A DNA stretch of 64,000 nt from Alloascoidea africana (Eukaryota > Ascomycota > Alloascoideomycetes > Alloascoideales > Alloascoideaceae), in the NCBI GenBank assembly GCA_030581615.1, contig JAKTTT010000016.1, positions 186,001 to 250,000 on the forward strand, given 5' to 3'. Of the stretch, positions 20,171 to 32,411 are shown in pieces (the first letter of the stretch is position 1; every line of letters begins with the position of its first letter). Position numbers and translations under genes: made by a program. Below the pieces are notes generated by a model. It saw only the letters and a list, made by a program, of their open reading frames with translations. It ran no database searches and had not been told where the DNA came from.

Positions 20171-20910
20171 GACACCCGAATGGCGCTCAGCAATTCACGA
20201 ACCAGCAGGGTCAGATGATTCGAAATGGTCCGGTTCCTCAGCAACCAGGCGGGAACTCTAGTCCAGGCCCCAACGTGTCTGGAAACATTTCGGATTACCA
20301 AAGGACTTTGTTGGAGTTGGAGCATCAGAATAACATGCGTCCAGGGTTTGTTAACGGGCGACCTGTGTCTCACGCTGAATTTAGACACCTCCAAGAGCAA
20401 CAACAGAAACAACAACAGGCAGCAAGAGCAGGATCCATGTCGAGTCCTGGTCCTGGTCCTGGTCCCGGTCCTGGTCCCGGCGAAATGGGGAAGCCATTCC
20501 CGGGAAATCAGAGAATGGTGCCTCCGAATGGTGGAGCAGATGATGTTGCCGTTGCAACTTCCGCTGTGCAAGCAAACAGTGGCTCTCCAAACATGGGTGC
20601 TCAGGCCATGAACATTAATATGAACATGAACATGGGCAAACCGGGTCAAAACCCTTCTCCGCATTTGCAAAACCAAGCACCTTGGCCTAAGCAGGGCGAT
20701 AGAAACCAAGAAGCATTACAGGCAAAATGGCAACAGCAGCAGTTAATGGCTCAAAATCAAATACGTGCGCAGCAGCAGGCTCAACAAAATCAACAACTAT
20801 CGTTCCCTCCCCAGCATCTTCAACAGAATGAACCTCCAGCGTCTATGAACAGTATGAATGGAATTCCTTCGAGGCAACTGACCCCACAACAGATGATGCA
20901 ACTTCAACTT

Positions 20911-20949
<39 letters not shown>

Positions 20950-21666
20950 ACGGCAGATATGAAAGAACAGAATAAGATGCCACCTCCTCAAGGTCCAATA
21001 ATGAATCGAAACGCCAATGTCCTTTCACAGATGCCCACAAACAACGTTGCTGGCGGTGGTAGTGCCACCAAGGGGAGGCCGAAAAAGGAGACACGGACAG
21101 CAGCAGGCAGGAAACGGAAAGCTGCTGGGGGTCCCAACACCGGGAATAACAATTCGGAGCCATCGACGCCAACCACTCCCGTTACACCGCACCCCCCTAC
21201 GCAACTTGGATTTAATCCACACGCTCAGAGAGCACATAGTGCCCAGGGCATTCCGATCTCCGCTGCTCCTAATGCCAACGTTGGCATGAATGGAGTCATC
21301 TCGGCCACGGGGAGCTTTTCAGATTTGAGCCAGGATGCTCCATCCAACGCCGCTGGTGGTGGTGGTGGTGGTATTAGAATGCCTCCAGACGTGGGTGTTC
21401 CGGAAATGGGGATGGGAGGTGGACCTGGCATAGATTCTAATGGCGGAATGTCTTTTATGACAGACAATTTATTGGACACACACGGGTCCCTGCTAGATGG
21501 ACTTGACACGAGCAACGACGATTGGTTTTCCTCGTCTTTCCTCTCAGCAGTTAATGATGAGACCACTGTAGGAAATGGATCGGGCACCAGCAGAGCAGCT
21601 GGAGTCGGACCAGGAGTGGGCTACGGGTATAATTTTGGAGAAGGAGTTGAAGCAGCAGGCAACTAA
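18351..21666 (+). CDS. LisH/LUFS-domain polyglutamine transcriptional regulator (Flo8 / SSBP type)
   Basis: Exons 18351-18782, 18851-18899, 18972-19362 and 19419-21666; introns 68, 72 and 56 bp; 1039 residues. After an N-terminal poly-Gln tract comes a LisH motif at about residues 70-100 (LNSYIYEYLMNSEFHASADAF). After two introns follows FLLEWWQIFFDLYSLRSNKAG (about 187-207), the second half of the LUFS domain shared by LEUNIG, Flo8 and SSBP proteins. The rest is low complexity: poly-Gln tracts, NMNMNM repeats and Gly-Pro runs. An AT-hook-like basic patch (KGRPKKETRTAAGRKRK) lies around 21070-21120, and a hydrophobic/acidic C-terminus contains DDWFSSSFLS. Flo8/Mss11 and Som1 control filamentous growth and adhesion downstream of cAMP/PKA. 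Fungal Flo8 and SSBP are hard to separate by eye, so no symbol is given. Both halves of the domain join only when the introns are removed. Confidence 0.88.
18412..18450 (+). repeat. CAA/CAG polyglutamine tract 1
   Basis: In-frame CAA/CAG run at the N-terminus of the LUFS regulator, followed by more interrupted Gln-rich sequence to about 18525. Confidence 0.85.
20048..20083 (+). repeat. ATGAAT/ATGAAC repeat coding (NM)n
   Basis: In-frame hexamer repeat giving alternating Asn-Met; a related copy recurs at 20607-20634. Confidence 0.75.
20137..20168 (+). repeat. CAG polyglutamine tract 2
   Basis: Uninterrupted CAG run (about ten codons) followed by CAA. Confidence 0.85.
20913..20948 (+). repeat. 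CAG polyglutamine tract 3
   Basis: About twelve consecutive CAG/CAA codons in the LUFS regulator. Confidence 0.85.
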
Positions 21667-22074
21667 TGAACTGTAGAAGTGTATCATATTGCTTTTCTTA
21701 TTTTCTTTATTTCTTCTTCAAATTTCTTTTTTACTTCTTTTTTTATGTGTGTTTTCTCTTCCTTCTGATCTTGTCATTTATTTTCTATTGTTTGTTGTTT
21801 CTTAAACCCGAATCAGCATTAGTGGCAGTAGCAGCAGTTTGCCCACTTGTTCTCTTTTTTTTTTTTTTTTTTGGTCCGGTTAGCACAGTGGTAGAGTAAG
21901 TTAGTACTAATACAGCCAGCCGTATCTCGATGACTCCAAAAGTGTGTGTGTGCTCCATTAATAATTGCTCACCTCCCTTCCTTCCTCTTCAACCTTCTTC
22001 TCTAGCTTCTACCTTGTTATCCTTGTCACTGATCTCCTTCGTCCCATCGAATCAACCAGACCAGAACTTAAAAC
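21667..22074. other. Intergenic region LUFS gene / ATX1
   Basis: 408 bp. The first part is extremely T-rich (poly-T 21855-21872), a likely 3' end. A sequence at about 21873-21900 resembles a tRNA A box but lacks a matching B box and acceptor stem. The ATX1 promoter is CT-rich. Confidence 0.45.
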
Positions 22075-22410
22075 ATGGCACAGTATCATTTCGACGTCAC
22101 AATGTCCTGTTCAGGTATGTCTTCATTGACTCCTTCTGTTTTTAGTCTTACCCTGTCCCTTTCGTTTCACCTCTCACCTTTCACCCAACCCCATGTCTAA
22201 CCGATCTTTTCAGGATGTTCCGGAGCCGTTACCAGAGTTTTAACCAAATTGCAAAACGAGGGAAAAGGAGTGACCAACTTTAACGTCGACTTGAAGGAAC
22301 AAACCGCAGATGTTACCGTCCAGGATGGAACACTAAGCCTGGCTGATGTTCAGGGCGTTATTGCAAAGACCGGGAAGACCATCAATTCGGCTACTGTTGT
22401 GTCCGCCTAA
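22075..22410 (+). CDS. ATX1: Cytosolic copper metallochaperone Atx1
   Basis: Exon 1 is 22075-22114, intron 22115-22213 (99 bp, GTATGT donor, CAG acceptor), exon 2 is 22214-22410; 78 residues, against 73 in S. cerevisiae. A single heavy-metal-associated domain begins YHFDVTMSCSGCSGAV and contains the copper-binding MxCxxC motif (MSCSGC). Downstream are VTRVLTKL and the TGKTINS segment near the C-terminus that corresponds to the TGK loop of Atx1. The protein delivers Cu(I) to the Golgi P-type ATPase Ccc2 for loading of multicopper oxidases. The intron falls between the two cysteines of the metal site, so only spliced mRNA encodes a functional chaperone. Convergent with IST1. Confidence 0.96.
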
Positions 22411-22664
22411 AAGCCATCATAGATTAACCTCATGTTTCTCATTGTTTTAGCTTTTGCAATTGTTAATGATACATAGTGATATATGCCAGAAGAAAAGTGC
22501 TCTGATCTTGTTTGATCAATCAATGTCCCGAGACCAGTGAGCTGAGTAATATGTTAAACAAACAGTATTTTTTGTTTCTTTTAGTGCTACTTGCCCTAAA
22601 TTATATATAAATGATCATCTTGTTTCTCCCTAGGATCAACCAACCAACCTAATGCTATGCTATC
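22411..22664. terminator. Convergent 3' region ATX1 / IST1
   Basis: 254 bp, AT-rich, with a TATATATAA element near 22602-22610. Processing signals for both genes are expected here. Confidence 0.35.
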
Positions 22665-23921
22665 CTATTTCTTCTTGAGTGCTTCAAACCTCTTTCGCAG
22701 GTCGTCCAGTTGTTGATCCTCTGCGCTCTTCTTCGGTAACCGAATAGTCGGATGCACATTTGTCGAGCTCGGTTTCGGTCCACTGACCTCGATCACCGAA
22801 TCCTTCGGTTTCGGCTTTGCACCGCCTGAGCTTGTGCTTGTGTTGGTGTTAGCGTTAGTGCTTGTCTTGGCCGATTTGCTGGTACCACTGGCATCTTTCG
22901 GAATATCGGCGGGCAATGGAGGAACCGCGATCTTCTCACCGCCTTCCCCATCGCCATCCTCATCATCATCGAAATTGCCATTGCTGTCTTCTCCGCCACC
23001 TTTAGCCAACTCGGCCTCCTCCTGTTCTCGTCTCATCTTCTCGAGATCGGAAAACGGAACATCGTAAGCTCGCGCAATTTCACAGAGATATAGCGAAACC
23101 AGTTCGGCGCTAGGTGGTTGCACAGATAGCCTCTTTGTGATACGCTCGGGCACTACTCCTCCCGCATTCTCAATCGCTGATAAAGAAAACTCTTTGCCGT
23201 ACTTGACCATCAACAACTCCCGTATTTGCGTAAGCTCCTTGATGCCCGTCCTGTTCGCAGCGTGTATGATTGATTTTACAGCTTCTTCCAGCCCGGGATC
23301 GCACTCCCTATGTTTAGTACCCACAGTTAGCTATCCAGATCTACTTTGTCCTCTCCAAAGCATGAATCAATACTGGTCAATGGAAACAGTAGAAAATCAT
23401 ACCTTGATTCCATCAGTCCAATTCTCGCAAGCAACAATTCACAGTATAGCTCCATAAACTCCAAAAGTTCAATATTGATATCTTCACGAATAATGTTTTC
23501 TACTCTGATCCTTGCACTATCTTCCTTTCCCTGTTCTAAAAGTTCCGCCATCTAAAAGAATTGAAAACAATGATGTAAAGAGAGAAAAGAGGCAAAAGGG
23601 ATCATTCCCCCATATGGCCTCTGATTTCGTCCCTTGAAATCGAATCAGAAATGGTTAGACCGTCGATACTTGTCTCCAATTCATGAACAAAAAATATAAA
23701 ATGCTTTACTTGTTACTGACCTGTCGTCGTTGCTGCTTCGCAAGTGCAGATTGCTTCGTCTGTGTCATCCGTAGACGGCTTATAGCCATCTTTAAAGTGA
23801 TCTTTAAACGAGCCTATGATAAGATGAATAAACAAATTGTTAGCACCATATAGATACACCAATAGACCCAATGCCAAATGTAAAAGAATATACCTACTGT
23901 AGGGTTAACGTACGGTGCCAT
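22665..23921 (-). CDS. IST1: ESCRT-III-associated Vps4 regulator Ist1 (four exons)
   Basis: Exons 23921-23898, 23813-23721, 23551-23403 and 23307-22665; introns 84, 169 and 95 bp; 302 residues. The Ist1 domain covers about residues 9-180: ARLKITLKMAISRLRM, QRRQMAELLEQGKEDSARIRVE, REDINIELLEFMELYCELLLARIG, then CDPGLEEAVKSIIHAA and ITKRLSVQPPSAELVSLYLCEIARAYDVP. An acidic, Ser/Thr/Asn/Gly-rich linker follows. The tail LDDLRKRFEALKKK fits the MIT-interacting motif used to bind the Vps4 MIT domain. Ist1 acts with Did2 at endosomal membranes in multivesicular-body sorting. Exon 1 codes for only eight residues. Frame and homology support all three joins. Confidence 0.94.
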
Positions 23922-24235
23922 ACCAATTTAATCGACTTTTCAATTATCAAGGAGATTATCTGGGGTGCCAAAGACTTGCATCGCGGGGGGATGGTGTGAG
24001 AAGGGTGTATGGGGGTGTTTTGAACCACCAAAATCTGGTGGTTTTTCTCCATATCTGGAGTTGTTTTTTAAATGTTTTCAGTGATATTAGGAGGTACTGA
24101 GTTTAAGGCTTACTTGAAGGTGCTAGTCCACGAATAACGACAAAGAGCACAACGGGAAATAGAAAGCAAACTATAAATACGTCTATTGTAATCATGGATA
24201 GGTAGAAAGAAAAAGATTCATAAATTCCTCTGGTA
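23922..24235. other. Intergenic region IST1 promoter / Bre4-like A 3' end
   Basis: 314 bp. Contains IST1 upstream sequence with a TGGTGG-rich patch near 24000-24045. No gene recognised. Confidence 0.4.
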
Positions 24236-27200
24236 CTATTTATTTCCGTCTTTCTGCTCCTCAAGAAAATGTCTCATTTTTTCTTCATATCTCCTACTAA
24301 TAATTCTTTGTAAAGAGCGTGGTAGTCCATCGTTTTGCTCTGTTTGGGGCTCCTTGTTCTCTCTTGAGTACTTTCTAAACAGACCAAAGCTTGTGGTAGA
24401 AGTGGTTCGCTTTCTATGCATTTCTTCCATTATCTCTGACTCGTTTTCTTGTTCGTATAGCATAAAATCGTCCCCCGCTTGTCCTATTGCAAGTCTTGAA
24501 ATCGGTGTCACTTTGTTTGATTTCCTTTCCAAAGGCCTCACTGTTGAAATCCGCTCAAGGAGAGCATCTGAAGAAACAATATTGGCAACACCAACGTTTC
24601 TAGAATTCTCAAAGCCTTTAACCGCTTTTGCAGCCCAATCTGCGTATAAAGGTCGACTGAGAAATCCATACTTGAACTGGTTCGCGCCCACCAGCAGCTT
24701 TGTGAGATCAACAAGCTCTTCGATATATTCCGATATTTCTTCAGCAAAAATGCTAGTCGCGTTCCAACTCATAAAACTTTGCTGAATCTTGGTGTTCACA
24801 TCCTCTTGTTCTACAATTGTTGTACAATCGTGTGATAGATTAGTTCTCTTTAATTTTGGATTCTTGTGCATTCTATTGTATTTCTTCTCCAAAAGTTCCC
24901 TGATTTTTAACACGAGCCGTCGGTGTGCAATCCGACAGCTGGGTAAAAACTGGGGTAATGGACTTTTGTTCAGCAATGCCTGTTGAACGGCTTTTGTCGT
25001 TGACCGTATTGCCATTCCGTATTGAAGACGATAGGGATAAGCTGGTATCTGAAAATTTTGGTTAGCATTGTATCCTACACAAAACGCGGGCAAGTTAACA
25101 TACACTCAAATCGTCAAGTAGTACAGAACCATAATTTCGTCTCAATGTCACTATCCCGTTAAATCTATCAAGAATCTCTCGCGATACAAAAATCAATTCT
25201 GTAAATATTTCTAGTGTATCGTTGAGTTCCTGCTTCAACTTTGGCTCCCTTTTGGTGCCATTTTCTAAACGAAGAAAGCGTTGTTAGTAGTACATTCGAA
25301 AATTATTATCATTTTTACAACTTACTGCAAATTTCAGCTTTTTTCAACGCTAATCTTGCTGATTTGGAGAGCGCTTTAAATCGTTCATAACCCTCATCGC
25401 TCAGAATCAATTGCTCAGTATCCTTCTGCTGCATCCCCGAGAGTAAAAACAGCTGTAAAACGCCGCATACATTTACAGCATAGGCAACGTTTTCAACCAT
25501 CAAATCTTTTGATTTTAAAGGATAAATCGTCATCTGGACTGTCGAAGCAACTGTTCCCCCAACTACCATAGAAAGACATCTTTTGGCGAAAACCTCCAGA
25601 ATGGTGCTTTTCCCATCCCCAATAATAGTGGTTAAAAGGACTATACTGGAACTGATAATCCCAACCAGTCCAGATTTCACATATGGAGTGTTGATAATGG
25701 CGTAGAATCCAAACGCTTGCCCAATTGCCAAAATCACTGCCTCCACATATCCGTTCCCTCCTGTAACGGATTCGGAGCCTGCAACATAGGCAAGATACCC
25801 CCAGGCAGATCCGATAACAAGTCCAATGGTTCGTAGTGTGAACGTCCAAAGGGTATCACCAACAGAAGGCTCACACACAAGTAAAGTGACAAATCCAACC
25901 CAAGATCCAGGAAGAGCAACATACCATTCACGCAGGTTCTTTACAAACATTGGGAAGGAAACAAGCATCATTGCAACAGTTAGTTGAATTCCATGATTTA
26001 CATGCTTGGATTTCTTCTTTCTCAAATCTAATAATGTTATTATGGCCTTTTGAACTTTTATCATTAATTTATCAATTATTCCCAGCTTTTTGGAATTTGG
26101 ATTATCATTGGTGGTTGCGTCTGGTGAAGATGTGCTCGGCAAAGGCAAATGATTTTGGTGTTTATCACTCCGATGATTTCTGTTCTGGAGGGTTGAATCT
26201 ATAACTGAATGGTCACCAGCTGACAAAAACCTAGCGTTGGGTTCGTTACCGTCTGCGCCTCCTCCTCCATCGCTTTCGCTACTGTTCTCGTTTCCACCTA
26301 AAGCTGACTGTTCAGTAGCATTTCTTGGATTTCCAAACCCGATCCATTCGATAATCTGAGATTTGTTGGTGAGAAAGGAGAACCAAAGCCTTCTCCCAAG
26401 CCATCCACGAGAAGCTGCTCTTCTTCGAGCATCAACAACCTCTTTAATAGAGGTCATCATTTCGAGAACATGCTTGGCACAGTCGTGAAGGTTCATGAGG
26501 AAAGAAGATACTAGGAAGAGTTCATCTTTGGGATCCAAAAACAAGGGACCGGAACTATTAAACTCGCCTTTATGTTGAGAAACCGACCTTATGAGTAAAA
26601 CAAAGCTATCCATTTCATCTCTCAACGAGGTGATGTACTCATCTATATCCACATCTTTGGTCATATTCTCAACAAGTTCAGGTATTGAAATGTTGGGGAT
26701 ATTTGTAGATTTAATCTTTTGTTCTTGCTTTGAATTTACATCATATGATAAGGCGATACTTTTCTCTATGATGTGCAAGCCCTGAGAAACCATAACCTCA
26801 AGATCTTGAATTGGTTTTCTTACGGTATTCAGCAATTCTGATAGAATCTCTCTATCCGCTTGCCTTATCTGTCTCTCAGGTTTTGCTGCGTCGATTACAG
26901 AGGCGGAGTATACTGCAGCCTGTCTTGTAGCACTCAATCGGCTAAGACTTCGCTTTAGCATTGATTCACCAAGAACAATGAATTCCGATTGACAAGCGTT
27001 CACCAGAGAGTCTAGAGCTCTCAAAACGCTTGGAAGCTTTCTGATGACTGGCTTTAACTCGGCCGGTGAAAGGTGAGAATAGGTGACCTCATAAAGACAT
27101 TGGTTTAATACAACTTCGCATTTAACTACTTCATCGTGCGACTTTCCTTTCTGTGTTGATAGAGTTGCCAAGGAGCTTGCAGGTTTGGTATAACTATCTT

Positions 27201-28071
27201 TAACATGTGTAGTAAACATTTGCACTGGGTCTAAATCTCTGGCGCTGGGTTCGGTATCTGTAGCAGACCGAGTTTCTGCAATGGATAGGTCTTGTTCTTC
27301 ATCGTCCATGTGTCTTTGATTTGTAAATGACAGGTTTATAGAACTTGGCCCTGTCCCCCCAACAGCACAGTCCATTGTTATAAAGTACTGTATAGTATTA
27401 TCAAAGGTTGTGTGTATCTGATTGATGGCAGTGATTGCTGTTTTCCCTAAGAATGAAGAGCCAAATTCTGGAAAAATCAACACATTGTTCAGCGCTCCAA
27501 GACCCAATCCCAAGAAAAAAGGAACTGTAAAAGCCTCCACTATTACGTTTGCTTTGATGTTCAAGTCTGCCATAAAACCAAAATGGGCGATGAGAAAAAA
27601 TGGGAACAGAATAGGAAAGAATTTTGCAGTAATGCTTCGAATGTATCCAATACAAAAAAACATAAAAAGTTCAAAGATGAGTAGAACTGCAAGCGCGTTC
27701 TCCAATCTCTTGCTCTGATTCTCAAGGACCCAAGTTTCTGGCATATCTTTACCATTACCAAGACACAATCGGGCCAAAGCCCTACCTATTAGGACATAAC
27801 AGTTGCCAAGTAAAATTCCACAAATGTAAAATCCAGTTCCCTCGACCATCGCGCCCACCCGCCGGCCGGGATGTAGAGAGACAGACACGATCGAGATCAT
27901 GGTGGGGTAGATCCCCATTCGTGCACGGACTTTTGGTATTCTAATTAAGGCAAAACAAAAAACACCGTGGATAATGCATTTGAAGATCCGCCGTCGAATA
28001 ACTTGAGAGGGCACGTTTGACACTACTTGCGACCACACTTGTGGAAGCAATGCCTTTAGCTGACTCTTCAT
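24236..28071 (-). CDS. BRE4: Bre4-like multi-spanning membrane protein, copy A
   Basis: Exons 28071-25326, 25264-25104 and 25048-24236; introns 61 and 55 bp; 1239 residues. Two hydrophobic blocks of about six segments each are separated by a long cytosolic region with coiled-coil/helical character, and a helical domain follows the second block. This is the layout of the fungal Bre4 / aromatic-acid-exporter-like (ArAE/FUSC) family. Family-type stretches are LHPGRRVGAMVEGTGFYICG, FPEFGSSFLGKTAI, SHLSPAELKPVIRKL, LFLVSSFLMNLHDCAKH, GRRLWFSFLTNKSQI and CEPSVGDTLWTFTLRTIGLV. S. cerevisiae Bre4 (about 1125 residues) is named for brefeldin A sensitivity; a transport substrate is not established. It lies 500 bp downstream of a paralogue in the same orientation, with the same intron positions and phases. 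Confidence 0.9.
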
Positions 28072-28573
28072 CTTATGACTAACTGGCCGAGCCGAGACGG
28101 TACAAAACTAATTGCTCATTCACCTCTTAAATCTGTTTTGCTGAACTGTAACAACTATTGGGATCTCTAAACAGCCTAGGTCCCCAATTTTATGAAATTC
28201 ATGTGTTACTGGTTATAAGACCTTTGAGGTAGCAATCCATGTCAAAAGTTGCTGGAGATGAAGAATAGAAGTTAGACTCGGAGTTGGGCTGTACACAGCA
28301 CCTAGGCATCCAACCAATCACGCTGCCGAATTGTAATCCTAACCGCCCAGCTCCAGATCGGAGACAAGTTCAGCCGTGCCTTTCCCCGTTTTGGCTCTTT
28401 TAGGAAGAAAGTTTCAAGAAATTCAAATAGTAAAATCAAATTCAGTTCTATAGATATCTATAATCTCAATGAGAAACAAATCTAAACTGTGGATGCAATT
28501 TTCAATAACAAAGACATAATAAATAGTTAATCAAAATGCAAAGTTGCTTTACATGAAATGAAAAAGCAGTTAA
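28072..28573. promoter_or_regulatory. Bre4-like A promoter
   Basis: 502 bp between the tandem genes. An inverted CCAAT (ATTGG on the coding strand) at about 28314-28318 could bind a Hap complex; otherwise featureless. Confidence 0.35.
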
Positions 28574-31500
28574 TTAATAGTTGTTGGACCACCAGTGAGC
28601 CGTTTTCTTGCTCTTTGATCCATGTGGCCTGGCTCTAGTATTTAATGGATCGTCGTCTTGAGTACGAGAGAAATGCTTTGAATATACCTTTTGTAAAGGA
28701 AGTGGGAGTTCTTCAGATGAAGATTCGTCATCAACCTCTTCAATCTTATCTGACATATCTATCTGGGCATGAGATCTAGATCTTAAAGGCCATTTAGCCT
28801 TCTTCTTTTTTGAATATTCCAGCATAAAGTCATTGTCTCCTGCTTGTTCCATTGACAATGATCCCATGGACAGGAATTCTGTCCGGTCTTTCTTATCTAC
28901 CATATCCGCTGTCCTTGTGGAAATTCGAGCCAGGTTTACAATTTGGTCTTCGGTGTGTTCTACTGATTTGCGGTACAACTCCACGTTATCATCACCAATT
29001 TCAGATATTGATTCTCTTTCCCTGTCCAGAGTTTGTGGCTGATTTTCGGATCCTTCTTGGATGAAATTCTCAAATCCTCTTGTTGCCTTTGCTGCCCAAT
29101 CTTCATAGAGAGGACGGCTTAAGAACCCGTACTGAAACTCATTGACTCCAACTAACAGCTTGACAAGTTCAAGAAGCTCTTCCATGTATTCAATTACTTC
29201 TTCAGCTGCTGCACTTGTTGCACTCCAAGCCATAAAGTTTTGTCTTAAAATAGGGTATGTCTTTGTTTTCTTCTTAAGATTTCGAGTGATTGCTTCCAAA
29301 AATATGGCCTTGTCACTGGGCAAGTTTTTGCTGTTCTCTTGTGCTACTACCTCTCGAACCCTGTTGATCAATCGTCGATGCGCAATGCGAGCACTTGGAA
29401 TATTTGCAGGCAAAGGCGTCTTACTCGCCAGGGCTAACTGGATACTTTTCATGGTGGAACACATTGCTCGAACATATTGAAGACGATACATATAGACAAG
29501 AGGCTATCATCAATTAGAAATCGAGACTCGGATAACAAAAATTTAATGATTGAACTTACGTTAAATTCCTCCATCACCGCAGATCCATATTGCCTTCGAA
29601 TCTGAGCCATGTTGTCAATACGCTCTTTCACTTGGCGTAAAACAAACATGATTTGATCATAAACCTTGACTTCTGTTTTTAAACTGGCTTTCACTCTGGG
29701 TTCTCTTTTGGTCATATTCTCTTTTTAGGTGACGTTAGAATCTTTTGCAATTTTTCACAAAAACACAAACCCAAATTTTGCTTACTGTAGAATTGAGCTC
29801 TTTCCAGATCTCTAGAAACAACCTTCGATGTTTCCATATACTCTGCGTATCTTGTTTCTCCAAATCGTACTTTTCCGCCATCTGATCCAGCTGCCAAAAT
29901 TATTTGTAGTTCGCCACACCCAGATACAGCATTCGCAATATTCTTGGCCATTTCATCTCTCGATTTGACAGGAAATATAAAAACCTGTATTGCTGTCGCT
30001 ACTATCCCGCCAATTAGCATTGCAAGCAATCTTTTGAGAAAGTTTTCCGAAATTGTTCCACTGCTAGTTCCCTTTGCCTCGGTACTTAAGAGAACAATGT
30101 ACCCACTGATAATTCCCAGTACAGATGCTTTAGCATATGGCGTTGCAACAAAGTAATAAAATCCAGGATATGCCCCAATCATTGTAATAATTGTCTCAAG
30201 ATAGACTCCACCTTTACTGGTTCCGGCGGCGTAGCACAAGTACGCCCAGCAGCACCCAATGACAAGCCCTACAGTTCTCAACAGTAAGCTCCACAAAGTA
30301 TCGCCAACAGATGGTTCGAGAACTAGAATACAGACAAAGCCCATCCAAGCTCCACGCAAATCAATATACCATGCCCTCAATTGGGGAACAAACATTGGAA
30401 ACGATACACACATCAAGGCCAATGAAACCTGAAACCCAAATTTGAATCTGTCTGCTTGTTTATATGGGAGGTTGCTTGCCCAAATAGAGCCCCGTCGAAT
30501 AGATAGAAGCGTGCTATCTATTCCATTCAAGACTTTTCCTCCTTTGTCTCTGTTATTGTCGCTGGAATTTATTGGCATAGGAATTTCCAAGTGTGCTTGT
30601 ATAGTTGGCAATGATTCCTGGTTATTATGAGTCGTTATAATGTCCATGTCGTTAAATTTCCCTCCTCCTCCTCTCAGATTCATGCCCTCCGAGGTTTTCA
30701 ACATGGTGTCATTGTTGGATAGCCCTATCCACTCTTTAATTTGGGATCTATTTCTAAGAAAAGAAACCCAAAACTTTCGACCAAACCATCCTCTGCTTTC
30801 CCTTCTTTTCCTCGTTTCCATAATGATTCGAACCTCCTTTAGCATTTCGCATGTGTTCTTTGCAGTCTGTCGGAAATTCAAGAGGAAAGAAGATATTAAA
30901 AACAGCTCATCCCTTGGAAGAAACTCTTCTACCGTGGCGCTCCCGTTTGATTCCAGTGTGCGTCTGTAAGAGATGTCAAACTTGGCAATTGCTTGAGTGA
31001 TTTCATCAATATATTCATTTAAATCTGAGGCAATGCTTTGATCCAACTTATCTAACTGTCCAACTATTGGAGAAGTAATAATTGTGCTTTCATGGACATC
31101 ATAAGCCATCATCAAACCTTTCTTAATGATGTAAAAACATTTTGAGATGCTTGTATGTAGCTCAAAAATTGGCGCTCTTATACTATCCAGAAGTTCAAGT
31201 AGTAATTCTTTATCCCCAAAAGAAATTTCCTTAGGTGGCTTTTTAACTTGGGGCATTGTTGAATCCTTCGCTTCTTCTGTGGGTAGCGTATTCAATTTTG
31301 TTTTCGCTCTTCGAATTTGAGATTCACCCAACAATACAAACTCCAATTGACAAGCATTTACAAGACCATTTAGGGCTGTAGCTGCAACTGATAATTTTTT
31401 GATAATAGGCTTAAGCTCTGCGGGTGATAAATAGGAGTATGTAATCTCATACAGGCATTGCTGAAGAGCCAAGTGACAAGCGCCGAGTTTGGATCTGATT

Positions 31501-32411
31501 TTGTCTTTTCGGGCCGTGATATTGGCCAAAGAAGCCATAGGTTGCCCATACCAGTGTTTCCGTTCTTGTGAAGCAGAAGAACTTTGCAAATTTGAGGTTG
31601 AGGTTGAGCTTGTACTTGAATTTGATTTTTCAGAAGGGCTTGCATCTGGACCTTTACTTTTGATGTCAGTTTGGATGTGTTGCTTTTCTGGCCAAGGACT
31701 TTCATTCTTGGGGTTGTCTATGGAAACAAAAAATTGAGTGGCAGCATCAGTAGCAGAGTGAAGCTCATTTAAAGCACCAATAGCCGTCGTTCCCAGAAAG
31801 GACGACCCGAATTCAGGAAAAACTGCCAAGTTAATCACCAATGCTATAGCCATGCCAAGAAAGAAAGGGACAGTGAAACCTTTTGCCACTGTGGCCGCCG
31901 ATACATTGAGATCAGTTAGGAAAGCAAAGTGTGTAATCATAAATATTGGAAACAAAAAGTTGAAAAGTTTTGCTGAAATGGCACGAATATAGCCGTGAAA
32001 GAATAGCATAATGACTTCGCACACCACCAAGAAGCCCAGTGCTTGTTCATATATATCGTAGTGAAACTTTAACAAATAGGAATCAGGATATAAACTTGCA
32101 TCCCCAAGTATTCTTTGCGCGAGATATCTCGCTAACAAAGCGTATGAATTTCCAATGCAAATTCCAGCGAGATAAAACCATATAGCTTCAATCTGAGCTC
32201 CAAATCGTCTACCTGGATGAACAACAACAGCCACAAGAGAGAGCATTGAAGGGTAGAAGCCAAGACGTTCTACAACTTTTGTTATTCGACAAAGAACATA
32301 GCAAATTGTAGCATGTAAAACACATTTTATAACCCTCTGATTAACTACTCTATCTGAAAAGTACGACTTGAACTTTTTACAAGTCTTTGCTGGAATATCT
32401 CTAAAGGTCAT
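28574..32411 (-). CDS. BRE4: Bre4-like multi-spanning membrane protein, copy B
   Basis: Exons 32411-29786, 29720-29560 and 29503-28574; introns 65 and 56 bp; 1238 residues. The start at 32411 (MTFRDIPAKTCKK) is chosen because it aligns with the start of copy A; the frame stays open further upstream to about 32573 without support. It shows the same two membrane blocks and conserved stretches as copy A: VVHPGRRFGAQIEAIWFYLAG, FPEFGSSFLGTTAIGALNELH, SYLSPAELKPIIKKLS, LFLISSFLLNFRQTAKN, GRKFWVSFLRNRSQI and LEPSVGDTLWSLLLRTVGLV. The middle exon is 161 nt in both copies and begins KNxTKREP. Overall divergence is considerable, so the duplication is not recent. The family is linked to brefeldin A sensitivity and resembles aromatic-acid exporters. 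Confidence 0.9.

Noticed and set aside
21872-21945. tRNA-like A-box sequence (TTAGCACAGTGGTAGAG)
   Set aside because: No complementary acceptor stem and no GGTTCGANTCC-type B box at the right distance.
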